This document shows positions 33,736 to 43,074 of a DNA stretch of 64,000 nucleotides, one piece after another. Source of the stretch: Lamellibrachia columna (lineage: Eukaryota; Annelida; Polychaeta; Sabellida; Siboglinidae); NCBI GenBank assembly GCA_963662155.1, contig OY759270.1:56396374-56460373 (forward strand). Reading direction: 5' to 3'. The notes below the pieces were generated by a model. That model saw nothing but the letters and a program-made list of their open reading frames with translations. It was not told where the DNA came from and searched no databases. The translations under genes were made by a program, and so were the position numbers. Position 1 is the first letter of the stretch. The number at the start of each line of letters is the position of its first letter.

Positions 33736-34320
33736 GAAGGCAGTGTTAGTTGAGCCATTTTTCATTATTTTTGATATCTAGGGCGCAATCATAGTCATAA
33801 GTCAAAACTGTTTATACTCACATAAAATATGATTATTAATAGACCATTTGATATCAAGATACTATATATAGCATTCATAGATAATTATATATAGCTGATT
33901 CAAACAGTGTTGGTAAGCTGGCTCAACTAACACTTGGTGTGGGGCAAGTTGAGCCACAGTGTAGCGTAAGTTGTGCTTTATTTGTACAATTTACGTAGGC
34001 CTTGTACCAACAATTCATAACAACTCAGCCAACACATCTACCCAGTGGGTACACACATCTACCCAGTGGGTACAACACATCTACCCAGTGGGTACAACAC
34101 GTCTTTGACAAATCTACGCGCTTAATTAACAAGTCGACACACTTAATTAAAATAGACTTATAGGCCAATCGCAACCAGTGTAACTAACTGCTAATATGTC
34201 TCAATTTGCGCGAAAAACTGAATTCCTTGATGCATGTTGGGGTAAAAAACACTCGTCTTCGTTCTTTAACCACTGCTCAATTAACCCTTCCTTGAGCCTT
34301 GGGTGGCTCAACTAGCCCCG
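33735..34320. mobile_element. MITE-like element with nested GTTGAGCC inverted repeats
   Basis: GCAGTGTTAGTTGAGCCA near 33741 is inverted as CTGGCTCAACTAACACTT near 33917. A second pair is GGGGCAAGTTGAGCCAC near 33941 and GTGGCTCAACTAGCCCC near 34303. The outermost ends (GGGGAAGGCAGTG..., ...CTAGCCCCG) are also roughly inverted. Between are a small CTACCCAGTGGGTACAACAC repeat (34035-34100, about 3 copies) and AT-rich sequence, with no transposase. Superfamily not determined. Confidence 0.65.
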
Positions 34321-34424
34321 TTTCAACAATTAATTAATGTTGATAGTTTACACACTAGCAGACATTAATAACAATTACCAACAAAGCGAAAAACATAAAA
34401 AACACACATTTAACTCACATGTTC

Positions 34425-34499
34425 TGGCTCTCTCTCCCCCCCCTCTCTCTCTATATCCTCTCTCTCTCTCTCTCCCCCCTCTCTCTCTATATCCTCTCT

Positions 34500-34530
<31 letters not shown>

Positions 34531-34532
34531 AT

Positions 34533-34578
<46 letters not shown>

Positions 34579-34675
34579 TCTCTTTCTCTCTCTCTGTCTT
34601 CTCTCTCACTCCTCTCTCTCTGTCTTCTCTCTCTCCCTATCTCTTTCTCCATTTCTCTCTCTCTCTCTAACTAAC
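34425..34675. repeat. (CT)n low-complexity tract with TATAT interruptions
   Basis: Polypyrimidine microsatellite, including a duplicated CTCTCTCTATATCCTCTCTC segment. Mirror-repeat polypyrimidine tracts can form H-DNA; no genes. Confidence 0.95.
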
Positions 34676-35109
34676 TTCTACATTTTCTCTCCTCGATCTC
34701 CCTTCCACCAAAACTAACTAACTGTATTTTTGGCAACCATTCATACGCTTCCTTGTGCGAGGCACAGTCATGATCAGTCCTCCCAGAAGAGAAGGCATGT
34801 CCTTATATATCAGCAGAGTGATCTCCGCGATGAACCACTATTCTGGACATCCTAGGCTAACCCATACAATTCTATACCTGGACACTCTCCCCTGGATGGG
34901 TCAACGGAATATTCCATGTTTTTTTATGTAGCTATACTGTTCGCTTCTAGAACAACAAGTTTGGGTACACCGTTTAATATAGCTGTACCGTCCGCTATCT
35001 AAATATAGCTGTTACGTCCGCTATCTAGATATAGCTGTACCGTCCGCTATCTAGATATTCTTTTACTATATCTGTAATCTTTCTGCTGGGACAGTCTGAT
35101 TTGATACAG
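34676..35109. other. Unique sequence with a small array
   Basis: Mostly unique. A unit with ATATAGCTGTACCGTCCGCT and ATCTAG is present in about three copies at 34975-35060. No gene recognised. Confidence 0.6.
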
Positions 35110-35930
35110 CCTTTCCTATGAGGCTGACCTATGTGTCCTCACGTACATAGTTATTTTCCTATGAGGCTGACCTATGTGTCCTCACGTACATAGTTATTTT
35201 CCTATGAGGCTGACCTATGTGTCCTCACGTACATAGTTATTTTTCTATGAGGCTGACCTATGTGTCCTCACGTACATAGTTAGTTTTCTATGAGGCTGAC
35301 CTATGTGTCCTCACGTACATAGTTAGTTTTCTATGAGGCTGACCTATGTGTCCTCACGTACATAGTTAGTTTTCTATGAGGCTGACCTATGTGTCCTCAC
35401 GTACATAGTTAGTTTTCTATGAGGCTGACCTATGTGTCCTCACGTACATAGTTATTTTTCTATGAGGCTGACCTATGTGTCCTCACGTACATAGTTATTT
35501 TTCTATGAGGCTGACCTATGTGTCCTCACGTACATAGTTAGTTTTCTATGAGGCTGACCTATGTGTCCTCACGTACATAGTTAGTTTTCTATGAGGCTGA
35601 CCTATGTGTCCTCACGTACATAGTTATTTTTCTATGAGGCTGACCTATGTGTCCTCACGTACATAGTTAGTTTTCTATGAGGCTGACCTATGTGTCCTCA
35701 CGTACATAGTTATTTTTCTATGAGGCTGACCTATGTGTCCTCACGTACATAGTTAGTTTTCTATGAGGCTGACCTATGTGTCCTCACGTACATAGTTAGT
35801 TTTCTATGAGGCTGACCTATGTGTCCTCACGTACATAGTTAGTTTTCTATGAGGCTGACCTATGTGTCCTCACGTACATAGTTATTTTTCTATGAGGCTG
35901 ACCTATGTGTCCTCACGTACATAGTTATTT
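35110..35930. repeat. 43-bp minisatellite, about 19 copies
   Basis: The period is 43 bp (35163 to 35206). The unit contains CTATGAGGCTGACCTATGTG and TCCTCACGTACATAGTTA. The only common variant is GTTATTTT versus GTTAGTTT, distributed in runs. Confidence 0.97.
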
Positions 35931-36184
35931 GTCTTCATTAAACCGTTTACACACAATTTGTCTCCATGCTATACCTAGAGGGGTACATGACTTTACAGTT
36001 GGCTGGACAGCGAAGCTAAAATGTATAAATAGTGAAGTGGTAGGCTTGGTGAAATCGTTGTATGTTATCATAATCATGACTGTATCCATAACGTCGTGGT
36101 AATGCCCGGTCTCAAGAGAACGTGTATATGTATGCCTAATGCTAGTAGTGAATAGTGGCTCTGCTGTTCTTCTTCTTCTTCTCC

Positions 36185-37155
36185 GTCGAACGCCCAGAGA
36201 GGGACCCCGGTTCCTCGTACGAAGGCCCAGACAGGGACCCCGGTTCCTCGTACGAAGGCCCAGACAGGGACCCCGGTTCCTCGTACGAAGGCCCAGACAG
36301 GGACCCCGGTTCTTCGTACGAAGGCACATACAGGGACCCCGGTTCTTCGTACGAAGGCCCAGACAGGGACCCCGGTTCTTCGTACGAAGGCCCAGACAGG
36401 GACCCCGGTTCCTCGTACGAAGGCCCAGACAGGGACCCCGGTTCTTCGTACGAAGGCCCAGACAGGGACCCCGGTTCTTCGTACGAAGGCCCAGACAGGG
36501 ACCCCGGTTCTTCGTACGAAGGCCCAGACAGGGATCCCGGTTCCTCGTACGAAGGCCCAGACAGGGACCCCGGTTCTTCGTACGAAGGCACATACAGGGA
36601 CCCCGGTTCTTCGTACGAAGGCCCAGACAGGGACCCCGGTTCTTCGTACGAAGGCCCAGACAGGGACCCCGGTTCCTCGTACGAAGGCCCAGACAGGGAC
36701 CCCGGTTCTTCGTACAAAGGCCCAGACAGGGACCCCGGTTCTTCGTACGAAGGCCCAGACAGGGACCCCGGTTCCTCGTAGGAAGGCCCAGACAGGGACC
36801 CCGGTTCCTCGTAGGAAGGCCCAGACAGGGACCCCGGTTCTTCGTACGAAGGCCCAGACAAGGACCCCGGTTCTTCGTACGAAGGCCCAGACAGGGACCC
36901 CGGTTCTTCGTACGAAGGCCCAGACAGGGACCCCGGTTCTTCGTACGAAGGCCCAGATAGGGACCCCGGTTCCTCGTACGAAGGCCCAGACAGGGACCCC
37001 GGTTCTTTGTACGAAGGCCCAGACAGGGACCCCGGTTCCTCGTACGAAGGCCCAGACAGGGACCCCGGTTCCTCGTACGAAGGCCCAGACAGGGACCCCG
37101 GTTCTTCGTACGAAGGCCCAGACAGGGACCCCGGTTCTTCGTACGAAGGCCGCTG
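36185..37155. repeat. 33-bp minisatellite derived from a LINE C-terminus, about 29 copies
   Basis: The unit contains GACCCCGGTTCTTCGTACGA and AGGCCCAGACAG. On the minus strand the array continues, in frame, the end of the adjacent LINE (GLLEDLRRTAAFVRRTG), repeating FVRRTGVPVWA. GTACGA and CGAACG keep several CpGs per unit. ORFs up to 421 codons are produced by the array. Confidence 0.95.
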
Positions 37156-38085
37156 TGCGCCGCAGATCCTCCAGTAGGCCAAAGATCTTTTCTTTTAATA
37201 GTGTTTTCTGTAGGCCACGTTTTGGTGCGTAGTACAATTTTGCAGGAGGTGTTCTACTCTCATTGGAGCCATGCCACAAGGACACATGTAGGTGTCTCCA
37301 ATGTGTAGTTTTGTGTGCAAATGGTGCCTGAGTCTGCAATGTCCAGTTCTCAGGCGCACCATTATCATCTGGTCTTCTCTGAACAGCTGGTAAAAGTTGT
37401 CCTCACTGTTGTAGCTGGGATGTTGTTTCATTCATCACTTCTTTTCCTTGTGATACACGATGGTTTTTGCTTCTTTGTAAGTGATATCCCTCTCCTCTTG
37501 ATCCCGTTCCCCCCTCCTTTGCCAATATGTCCACTTCTTCGTTTCCCAGGATATTGCCGTGTGCTGGGATCTACTGGAGCACTGTCTGTCCGGTGGCGTT
37601 CTGCAGTACAGACAAGGTACTGGCAGGGACGTTGTGTTCCTTGTTTTGGGGTTGGATATTGCCTGCATCACCGACGGTGCATCAGAGAAGATGACGACTT
37701 TATTTTGTATGACCTCTCTCTACCAACATCGTAGCTGCTGTCTTCAGGGCCTGGGCTTCAGCTTTGTAATTTGTGGAGTATCTTCCTGTAGGGATGGCCT
37801 TGTTGGGTCTTTCGTCCATCCTTCAGATTCAAGAGAAACCCTCCACCTCAATTGCGGGTTGCTTCTTCCGCTGAGCCGTCTGTGTAGGCATGGGTCCAGA
37901 TGTCATGGGGGTAGGTTTGCTGAATGTACTCCATGGTGAGTGCCTTCTTTTCTGCATCTGTCTGGATTCCCTTCTTCAGGATGCCTGGGATGCTGTCCCT
38001 AATGAGAGGAAACTGTGTCCTCTTCCAGGCAGCGAGTGTACAGTGCGTTGGGATTGGCTCTGCCGTTCAAGAAAGAACGTTATGA
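37110..38085 (-). mobile_element. LINE fragment: RNase H domain and C-terminus
   Basis: Minus-strand remnants in several frames: LKTAAT near 37760, VMQAISNPKTRN-like sequence near 37670, GQTVLQ..PAHGN near 37570 and GNEEVDILAKEG near 37535 (RNase H core and final Asp region). Then LRTGHCRLRHHLHTKLHIGD and CPCGMAPMRVEHLLQNC (Cys/His C-terminal motif) near 37340-37240, and KEKIFGLLEDLRRTAAFVR to 37150. This layout belongs to RNase H-carrying non-LTR retrotransposons (I/Jockey/RTE-type, clade not resolved). It is broken by frameshifts and a TAG in the WIPAHG motif. Its last codons seed the 33-bp array. Confidence 0.8.
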
Positions 38086-38744
38086 GTCTAGACACATATA
38101 TATCATTATAATGTAATGATTTCCACGAATCATTATGTTTTGATGTCATCATACTATAAGTAGTTGAACACAGTCATAAACACTCATAGTCATATAATTC
38201 TTATGCTTGTGGAATCGCGGAGTGAAATTCCACAATTTGACGACTCGAATCGTTACAATATTGATCATTGATCGCATTGATCAAAGTAATTATTATAATA
38301 AAATTAATAAATTAATAATTTATAACAGTGATGCTCCGATTAATAAATGTTGTTGATGATTGATTGGTTCATGCTTCTGATCAATTACAATCTTGTATGA
38401 TCGATTATTTTCGATTATACAAAAAATCATGCTGAATTTCGTTCCCGAATTATCTAGACTCGCTGGAAATCCTGTATACGACAAACAGTGGTGCCACCTC
38501 ACAGAGTCGAAATAAATTAGGTTAGATATGGCGATGAAAATGTTGGCCGCTATCGAAGATGCTGACAAGATATTTTGATTATCCTGATGTAGCATCAACG
38601 GAAAGCTCTGTGATTGTCCTGTATGTCTAAGATCTGCGCCATCTTGTTGAACTTGTTTGAAACCCTCCAAGCGCCATTGCAACCACGCGACAACGGAAAC
38701 CACGTAATCACTGACCGTCCCAATTTGCTACTGGCGCTGCTCAG
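38086..38744. other. Unique AT-rich sequence
   Basis: No gene recognised. CTGGCGCTGCTCAG at 38729-38742 reads like a splice acceptor directly before the 42-bp array. Confidence 0.4.
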
Positions 38745-40708
38745 GAACGCCTACACGAAATGGAGCGGTTACAGTGCGCCTACACGGAACGCCTACACGA
38801 AATGGAGCGGTTACAGTGCGCCTACACGGAACGCCTACACGAAATGGAGCGGTTATAGTGCGCCTACACGGAACGCCTACACGAAATGGAGCGGTTACAG
38901 TGCGCCTACACGGAACGCCTACACGAAATGGAGCGGTTACAGTGCGCCTACACGGAACGCCTACACGAAATGGAGCGGTTACAGTGCGCCTACACGGAAC
39001 GCCTGCACGAAATGGAGCGGTTACAGTGCGCCTACACGGAACGCCTACACGAAATGGAGCGGTTACAGTGCGCCTACACGGAACGCCTTAACGAAATGGA
39101 GCGGTTACAGTGCGCCTACACGGAACGCCTACACGAAATGGAGCGGTTACAGTGCGCCTACACGGAACGCCTGCACGAAATGGAGCGGTTACAGTGCGCC
39201 TACACGGAACGCCTACACGAAATGGAGCGGTTACAGTGCGCCTACACGGAACGCCTACACGAAATGGAGCGGTTACAGTGCGCCTACACGGAACGCCTAC
39301 ACGAAATGGAGCGGTTATAGTGCGCCTACACGGAACGCCTACACGAAATGGAGCGGTTACAGTGCGCCTACACGGAACGCCTACACGAAATGGAGCGGTT
39401 ACAGTGCGCCTACACGGAACGCCTACACGAAATGGAGCGGTTACAGTGCGCCTACACGGAACGCCTACACGAAATGGAGCGGTTATAGTGCGCCTACACG
39501 GAACGCCTACACGAAATGGAGCGGTTACAGTGCGCCTACACGGAACGCCTACACGAAATGGAGCGGTTACAGTGCGCCTACACGGAACGCCTGCACGAAA
39601 TGGAGCGGTTACAGTGCGTCTACACGGAACGCCTACACGAAATGGAGCGGTTACAGTGCGCCTACACGGAACGCCTGCACGAAATGGAGCGGTTACAGTG
39701 CGCCTACACGGAACGCCTGCACGAAATGGAGCGGTTACATTGCGCCTACACGGAACGCCTACACGAAATGGAGCGGTTACAGTGCGCCTACACGGAACGC
39801 CTACACGAAATGGAGCGGTTACAGTGCGCCTACACGGAACGCCTACACGAAATGGAGCGGTTACAGTGCGTCTACACGGAACGCCTACACGAAATGGAGC
39901 GGTTACAGTGCGCCTACACGGAACGCCTACACGAAATGGAGCGGTTACAGTGCGTCTACACGGAACGCCTACACGAAATGGAGCGGTTACAGTGCGCCTA
40001 CACGGAACGCCTGCACGAAATGGAGCGGTTACAGTGCGTCTACACGGAACGCCTACACGAATTGGAGCGGTTACAGTGCGCCTACACGGAACGCCTACAC
40101 GAAATGGAGCGGTTATAGTGCGTCTACACGGAACGCCTGCACGAAATGGAGCGGTTACAGTGCGTCTACACGGAACGCCTACACGAAATGGAGCGGTTAT
40201 AGTGCGCCTACACGGAACGCCTACACGAAATGGAGCGGTTACAGTGCGTCTACACGGAACGCCTACACGAAATGGAGCGGTTACAGTGCGTCTACACGGA
40301 ACGCCTACACGAAATGGAGCGGTTGCAGTGCGTCTACACGGAACGCCTACACGAAATGGAGCGGTTACAGTGCGTCTACACGGAACGCCTACACGAAATG
40401 GAGCGGTTACAGTGCGTCTACACGGAACGCCTACACGAAATGGAGCGGTTATAGTGCGCCTACACGGAACGCCTACACGAAATGGAGCGGTTACAGTGCG
40501 TCTACACGGAACGCCTACACGAAATGGAGCGGTTACAGTGCGCCTACACGGAACGCCTACACGAAATGGAGCGGTTATAGTGCGCCTACACGGAACGCCT
40601 ACACGAAATGGAGCGGTTACAGTGCGTCTACACGGAACGCCTACACGAAATGGAGCGGTTATAGTGCACCTACACGGAATGCCTACACGAAATGGAGCGG
40701 TTACAACC
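38743..40708. repeat. 42-bp minisatellite, about 46 copies
   Basis: The unit contains GAACGCCTACACGAAATGGA and GCGGTTACAGTGCGCCTACAC. Internally it is a near-dimer, since CGCCTACACG occurs twice. Variants (GCGTC for GCGCC, TATAG for TACAG, CTGCACG for CTACACG) are interspersed and cluster by position. All plus-strand frames are open, the longest 708 codons. One frame encodes a 14-residue unit ERLHEMERLQCAYT, which has two-heptad coiled-coil character. Confidence 0.97.
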
Positions 40709-40856
40709 CTAAACTGTGCATTTTTGAAAATAATTATTAGAACAGTAACATAGTAATTACTCTACTCATTTGCGTAGCGTCCATCCATCTGCTGACAACT
40801 GATATTTATCGCACGCACTGAAATATTGGTTAACCATTTTCCACGATTTCACCGGG

Positions 40857-40996
<140 letters not shown>

Positions 40997-41025
40997 CACA
41001 GACAGACAGACACATCTGTGCAAAG

Positions 41026-41545
41026 CAGCGTCGGCCGAGATTTCGTCCACGCTGGTTGAAGCTCCGTCCTCGCCGACTGAACGCCCTTCAACGCCACCAC
41101 TCCGATCGCCAACTCCGCCCAGATCGCCACCTCCGCCATTCAACGTTACGTACACCGTGCCATTCAACGTTACGTACACCGTGCCATTCGCCACTCCACC
41201 ACCAGGGGATCGGTCCGCCGCGTCCATACGACAATTATCCTGCACCACCGAGACCCGACGATTTGTATGAGTCATCAATCGCCGATCCCGACCCACAGGA
41301 TGTAACGGCCGTGGCACACGTTGACACGTATAAGATCGTTAAAGAAACTTCAGTTAGAGGGATGAACAAGTTATTCGACTCCGTTGGCTACTCGTACACC
41401 GTAAAGCGGCACAACGGACACTGCACCACCTGGCGGTGTTCCCTGACGTCCAAAACTATGAACTGCCCAGCGACTGTTCGCCAGGAAGAAGTTCTTGCCT
41501 GGAGTAGCCTTTCTGCAGCAGTTCTGGTAAAAGAAATATATATTA
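41026..41545 (+). pseudogene. FLYWCH-type zinc-finger coding segment with Pro-rich N-terminus (frameshifted)
   Basis: A Pro-rich frame (41036 onward) reads EAPSSPTERPSTPPLRSPTP and PRSPPPPFNVTYTVPF, with a 24-bp duplication encoding FNVTYTVP twice (41139-41186). At GGGG near 41207 one extra base separates it from the downstream frame: GPPRPYDNYPAPPRPDDLYE, then YKIVKETSVRGMNKLFDSVG, YSYTVKRHNGHCTTWRC and CPATVRQEE. The last part fits a FLYWCH zinc finger (aromatic Y.YTV, W.C, Cys, and expected terminal His replaced or further on). FLYWCH domains bind DNA and are common in invertebrate genomes and in transposons. It may be an exon: CTGTGCAAAG|CAG upstream and CTG|GTAAAAG at 41527 are possible splice sites. 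The extra base may be a sequencing error. Confidence 0.6.
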
Positions 41546-41656
41546 AAATGGTCAGCATTTTATAATTTGTTTTAATATGTTGAATGGATGTCCAACTGAG
41601 ATGTTGCATGTTTTTATGTATAATAAACAATTTGGTATTATTACATTGTGATTATA

Positions 41657-41766
41657 GTAATAATACGTAAATTGCGTAGCATAGACATGGTAGCATAGAC
41701 TTGGTAGCATATACTTGGTAGCATAGACATGGTAGCATAGACATGGTAGCATAGACTTGGTAGCAG
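41657..41766. repeat. 14-bp repeat, about 8 copies
   Basis: TAGCATAGACATGG and TAGCATAGACTTGG alternate. Confidence 0.9.
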
Positions 41767-41847
41767 CGCTAATAGCTAGTCTTAAATTGGTGGGCTGAGA
41801 TCAACGTGATCGAAACATCTATGTAAAAATTAGACACGTACTGTTGA

Positions 41848-41984
41848 TGATACACATACATACATACTTACATACATACATACATACTTACATACATACA
41901 TACATACATATATACATACATACATACATACATACATACATACATGCATACATACATACATACATACATACATACATACATACA

Positions 41985-42018
<34 letters not shown>

Positions 42019-42043
42019 CATACATACATACATACATACATAC

Positions 42044-42074
<31 letters not shown>

Positions 42075-42407
42075 CATACATACATACTTGCATACATACA
42101 TACATACATACATACATACATACATACATACATACATACATACAGACATGCATGCATACATGCATACATACATACATACATACATACATACATACATACA
42201 TACTTACATACATGCATGCATGCATGCATACATACATACATGCATACATACATACACACATGCATACATACATACATACATACATACATACATACATACA
42301 TACATACATGCATGCATGCATGCATGCATACATACATACATACATACATACATACATACATACATACATGCATGCATGCATGCATACTTACATACATACA
42401 TACATAC

Positions 42408-42438
<31 letters not shown>

Positions 42439-42523
42439 CATACATACATACATACATACATACATACATACATACATACATGCATGCATGCATGCATGCA
42501 TACTTACATACATACATACATAC

Positions 42524-42554
<31 letters not shown>

Positions 42555-42700
42555 CATACATACATACATACATACATACATACATACATACATACATACA
42601 TACATGGATACATACATGCATACATGCATACATACATACATACATACATACATACATACATACATACATACATACATACATACATACATACATACACATA
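41848..42700. repeat. (CATA)n tetranucleotide array with CATG and CTTA variants
   Basis: About 210 tetramers. Blocks of CATGCATGCATG and single TACTTACA variants recur at irregular distances, showing internal block duplications. ORFs on both strands (HTYIHTYI and CMYVCMYV peptides) are artefacts. Flanked by related single-copy sequence at 41785-41825 and 42703-42745. Confidence 0.98.
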
Positions 42701-42970
42701 GATCGACGTGGTAGTAAAAACGGGTAAACAAAACATCCGTGTAACATTTTAATTTATTTACACATATACATATTTCTTTACACATATATACCCAACACGA
42801 CTACCTAATTCCATATTAACAACTAAATAGGTGGGCCGAGATTGACGTGGGCCGAGATCGACGGGTTCCAGCAAGAATAGATCGAAACTCGTCGATAACC
42901 GAACAATGGTGTCGCCATCTGACGTGTTTTATAACTATTTGTTTAGTCGTCGTAAGGCGGCGCTGTCAAG
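42701..42970. promoter_or_regulatory. PPIL6: PPIL6 upstream region
   Basis: The 270 bp between the CATA array and the PPIL6 start codon. It contains GTGGGCCGAGAT repeats (42832-42862), a TGACGTG CRE-like half site near 42920 and TTGTTTAG near 42939. No TATA box at a usual distance. Transcription start not determinable from sequence alone. Confidence 0.4.
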
Positions 42971-42971
42971 T

Positions 42972-42986
42972 GTTTCCAAGGAAAAC
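42972..42986 (+). promoter_or_regulatory. X-box-like (RFX) palindrome immediately before the PPIL6 start codon
   Basis: GTTTCCAAGGAAAAC, two inverted half-sites, resembles the RFX-factor X-box (GTHNYYATRRNAAC), with one spacer base more and A instead of T in the centre. AAACAAAC follows at 42983-42990, a forkhead-like site. It may lie in the 5' UTR. Confidence 0.35.
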
Positions 42987-42990
42987 AAAC

Positions 42991-43074
42991 ATGGCGAGCG
43001 ACGGACTGGTGACTGTTTATGTGACGGGCATGTTAAGTGATGTCGCCTATCACATGGCCGAGCTTTGCGCGCAG
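42991..43074 (+). CDS. PPIL6: PPIL6 exon 1 (coding part)
   Basis: ATG in the context ACAAACATGGCG, 28 codons ([18 protein letters not shown]...ELCAQ), donor CAG|GTGAGG at 43075, phase 0. It corresponds to the VKVVGLF-like start of PPIL6 proteins. Confidence 0.88.

Noticed and set aside
38320..38703. 127-codon minus-strand ORF
   Set aside because: No family resemblance, AT-rich composition expected by chance, no splice context or array relation.
38614..40740. 708-codon plus-strand ORF as a repetitive secreted or structural protein
   Set aside because: Frame is produced by the 42-bp unit; the non-repeat N-terminus has no signal peptide or family match. The alternative coiled-coil frame is noted only as a curiosity.
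41844..42727. Long HTYIHTYI and CMYVCMYV ORFs
   Set aside because: CATA tetranucleotide array translated on both strands.
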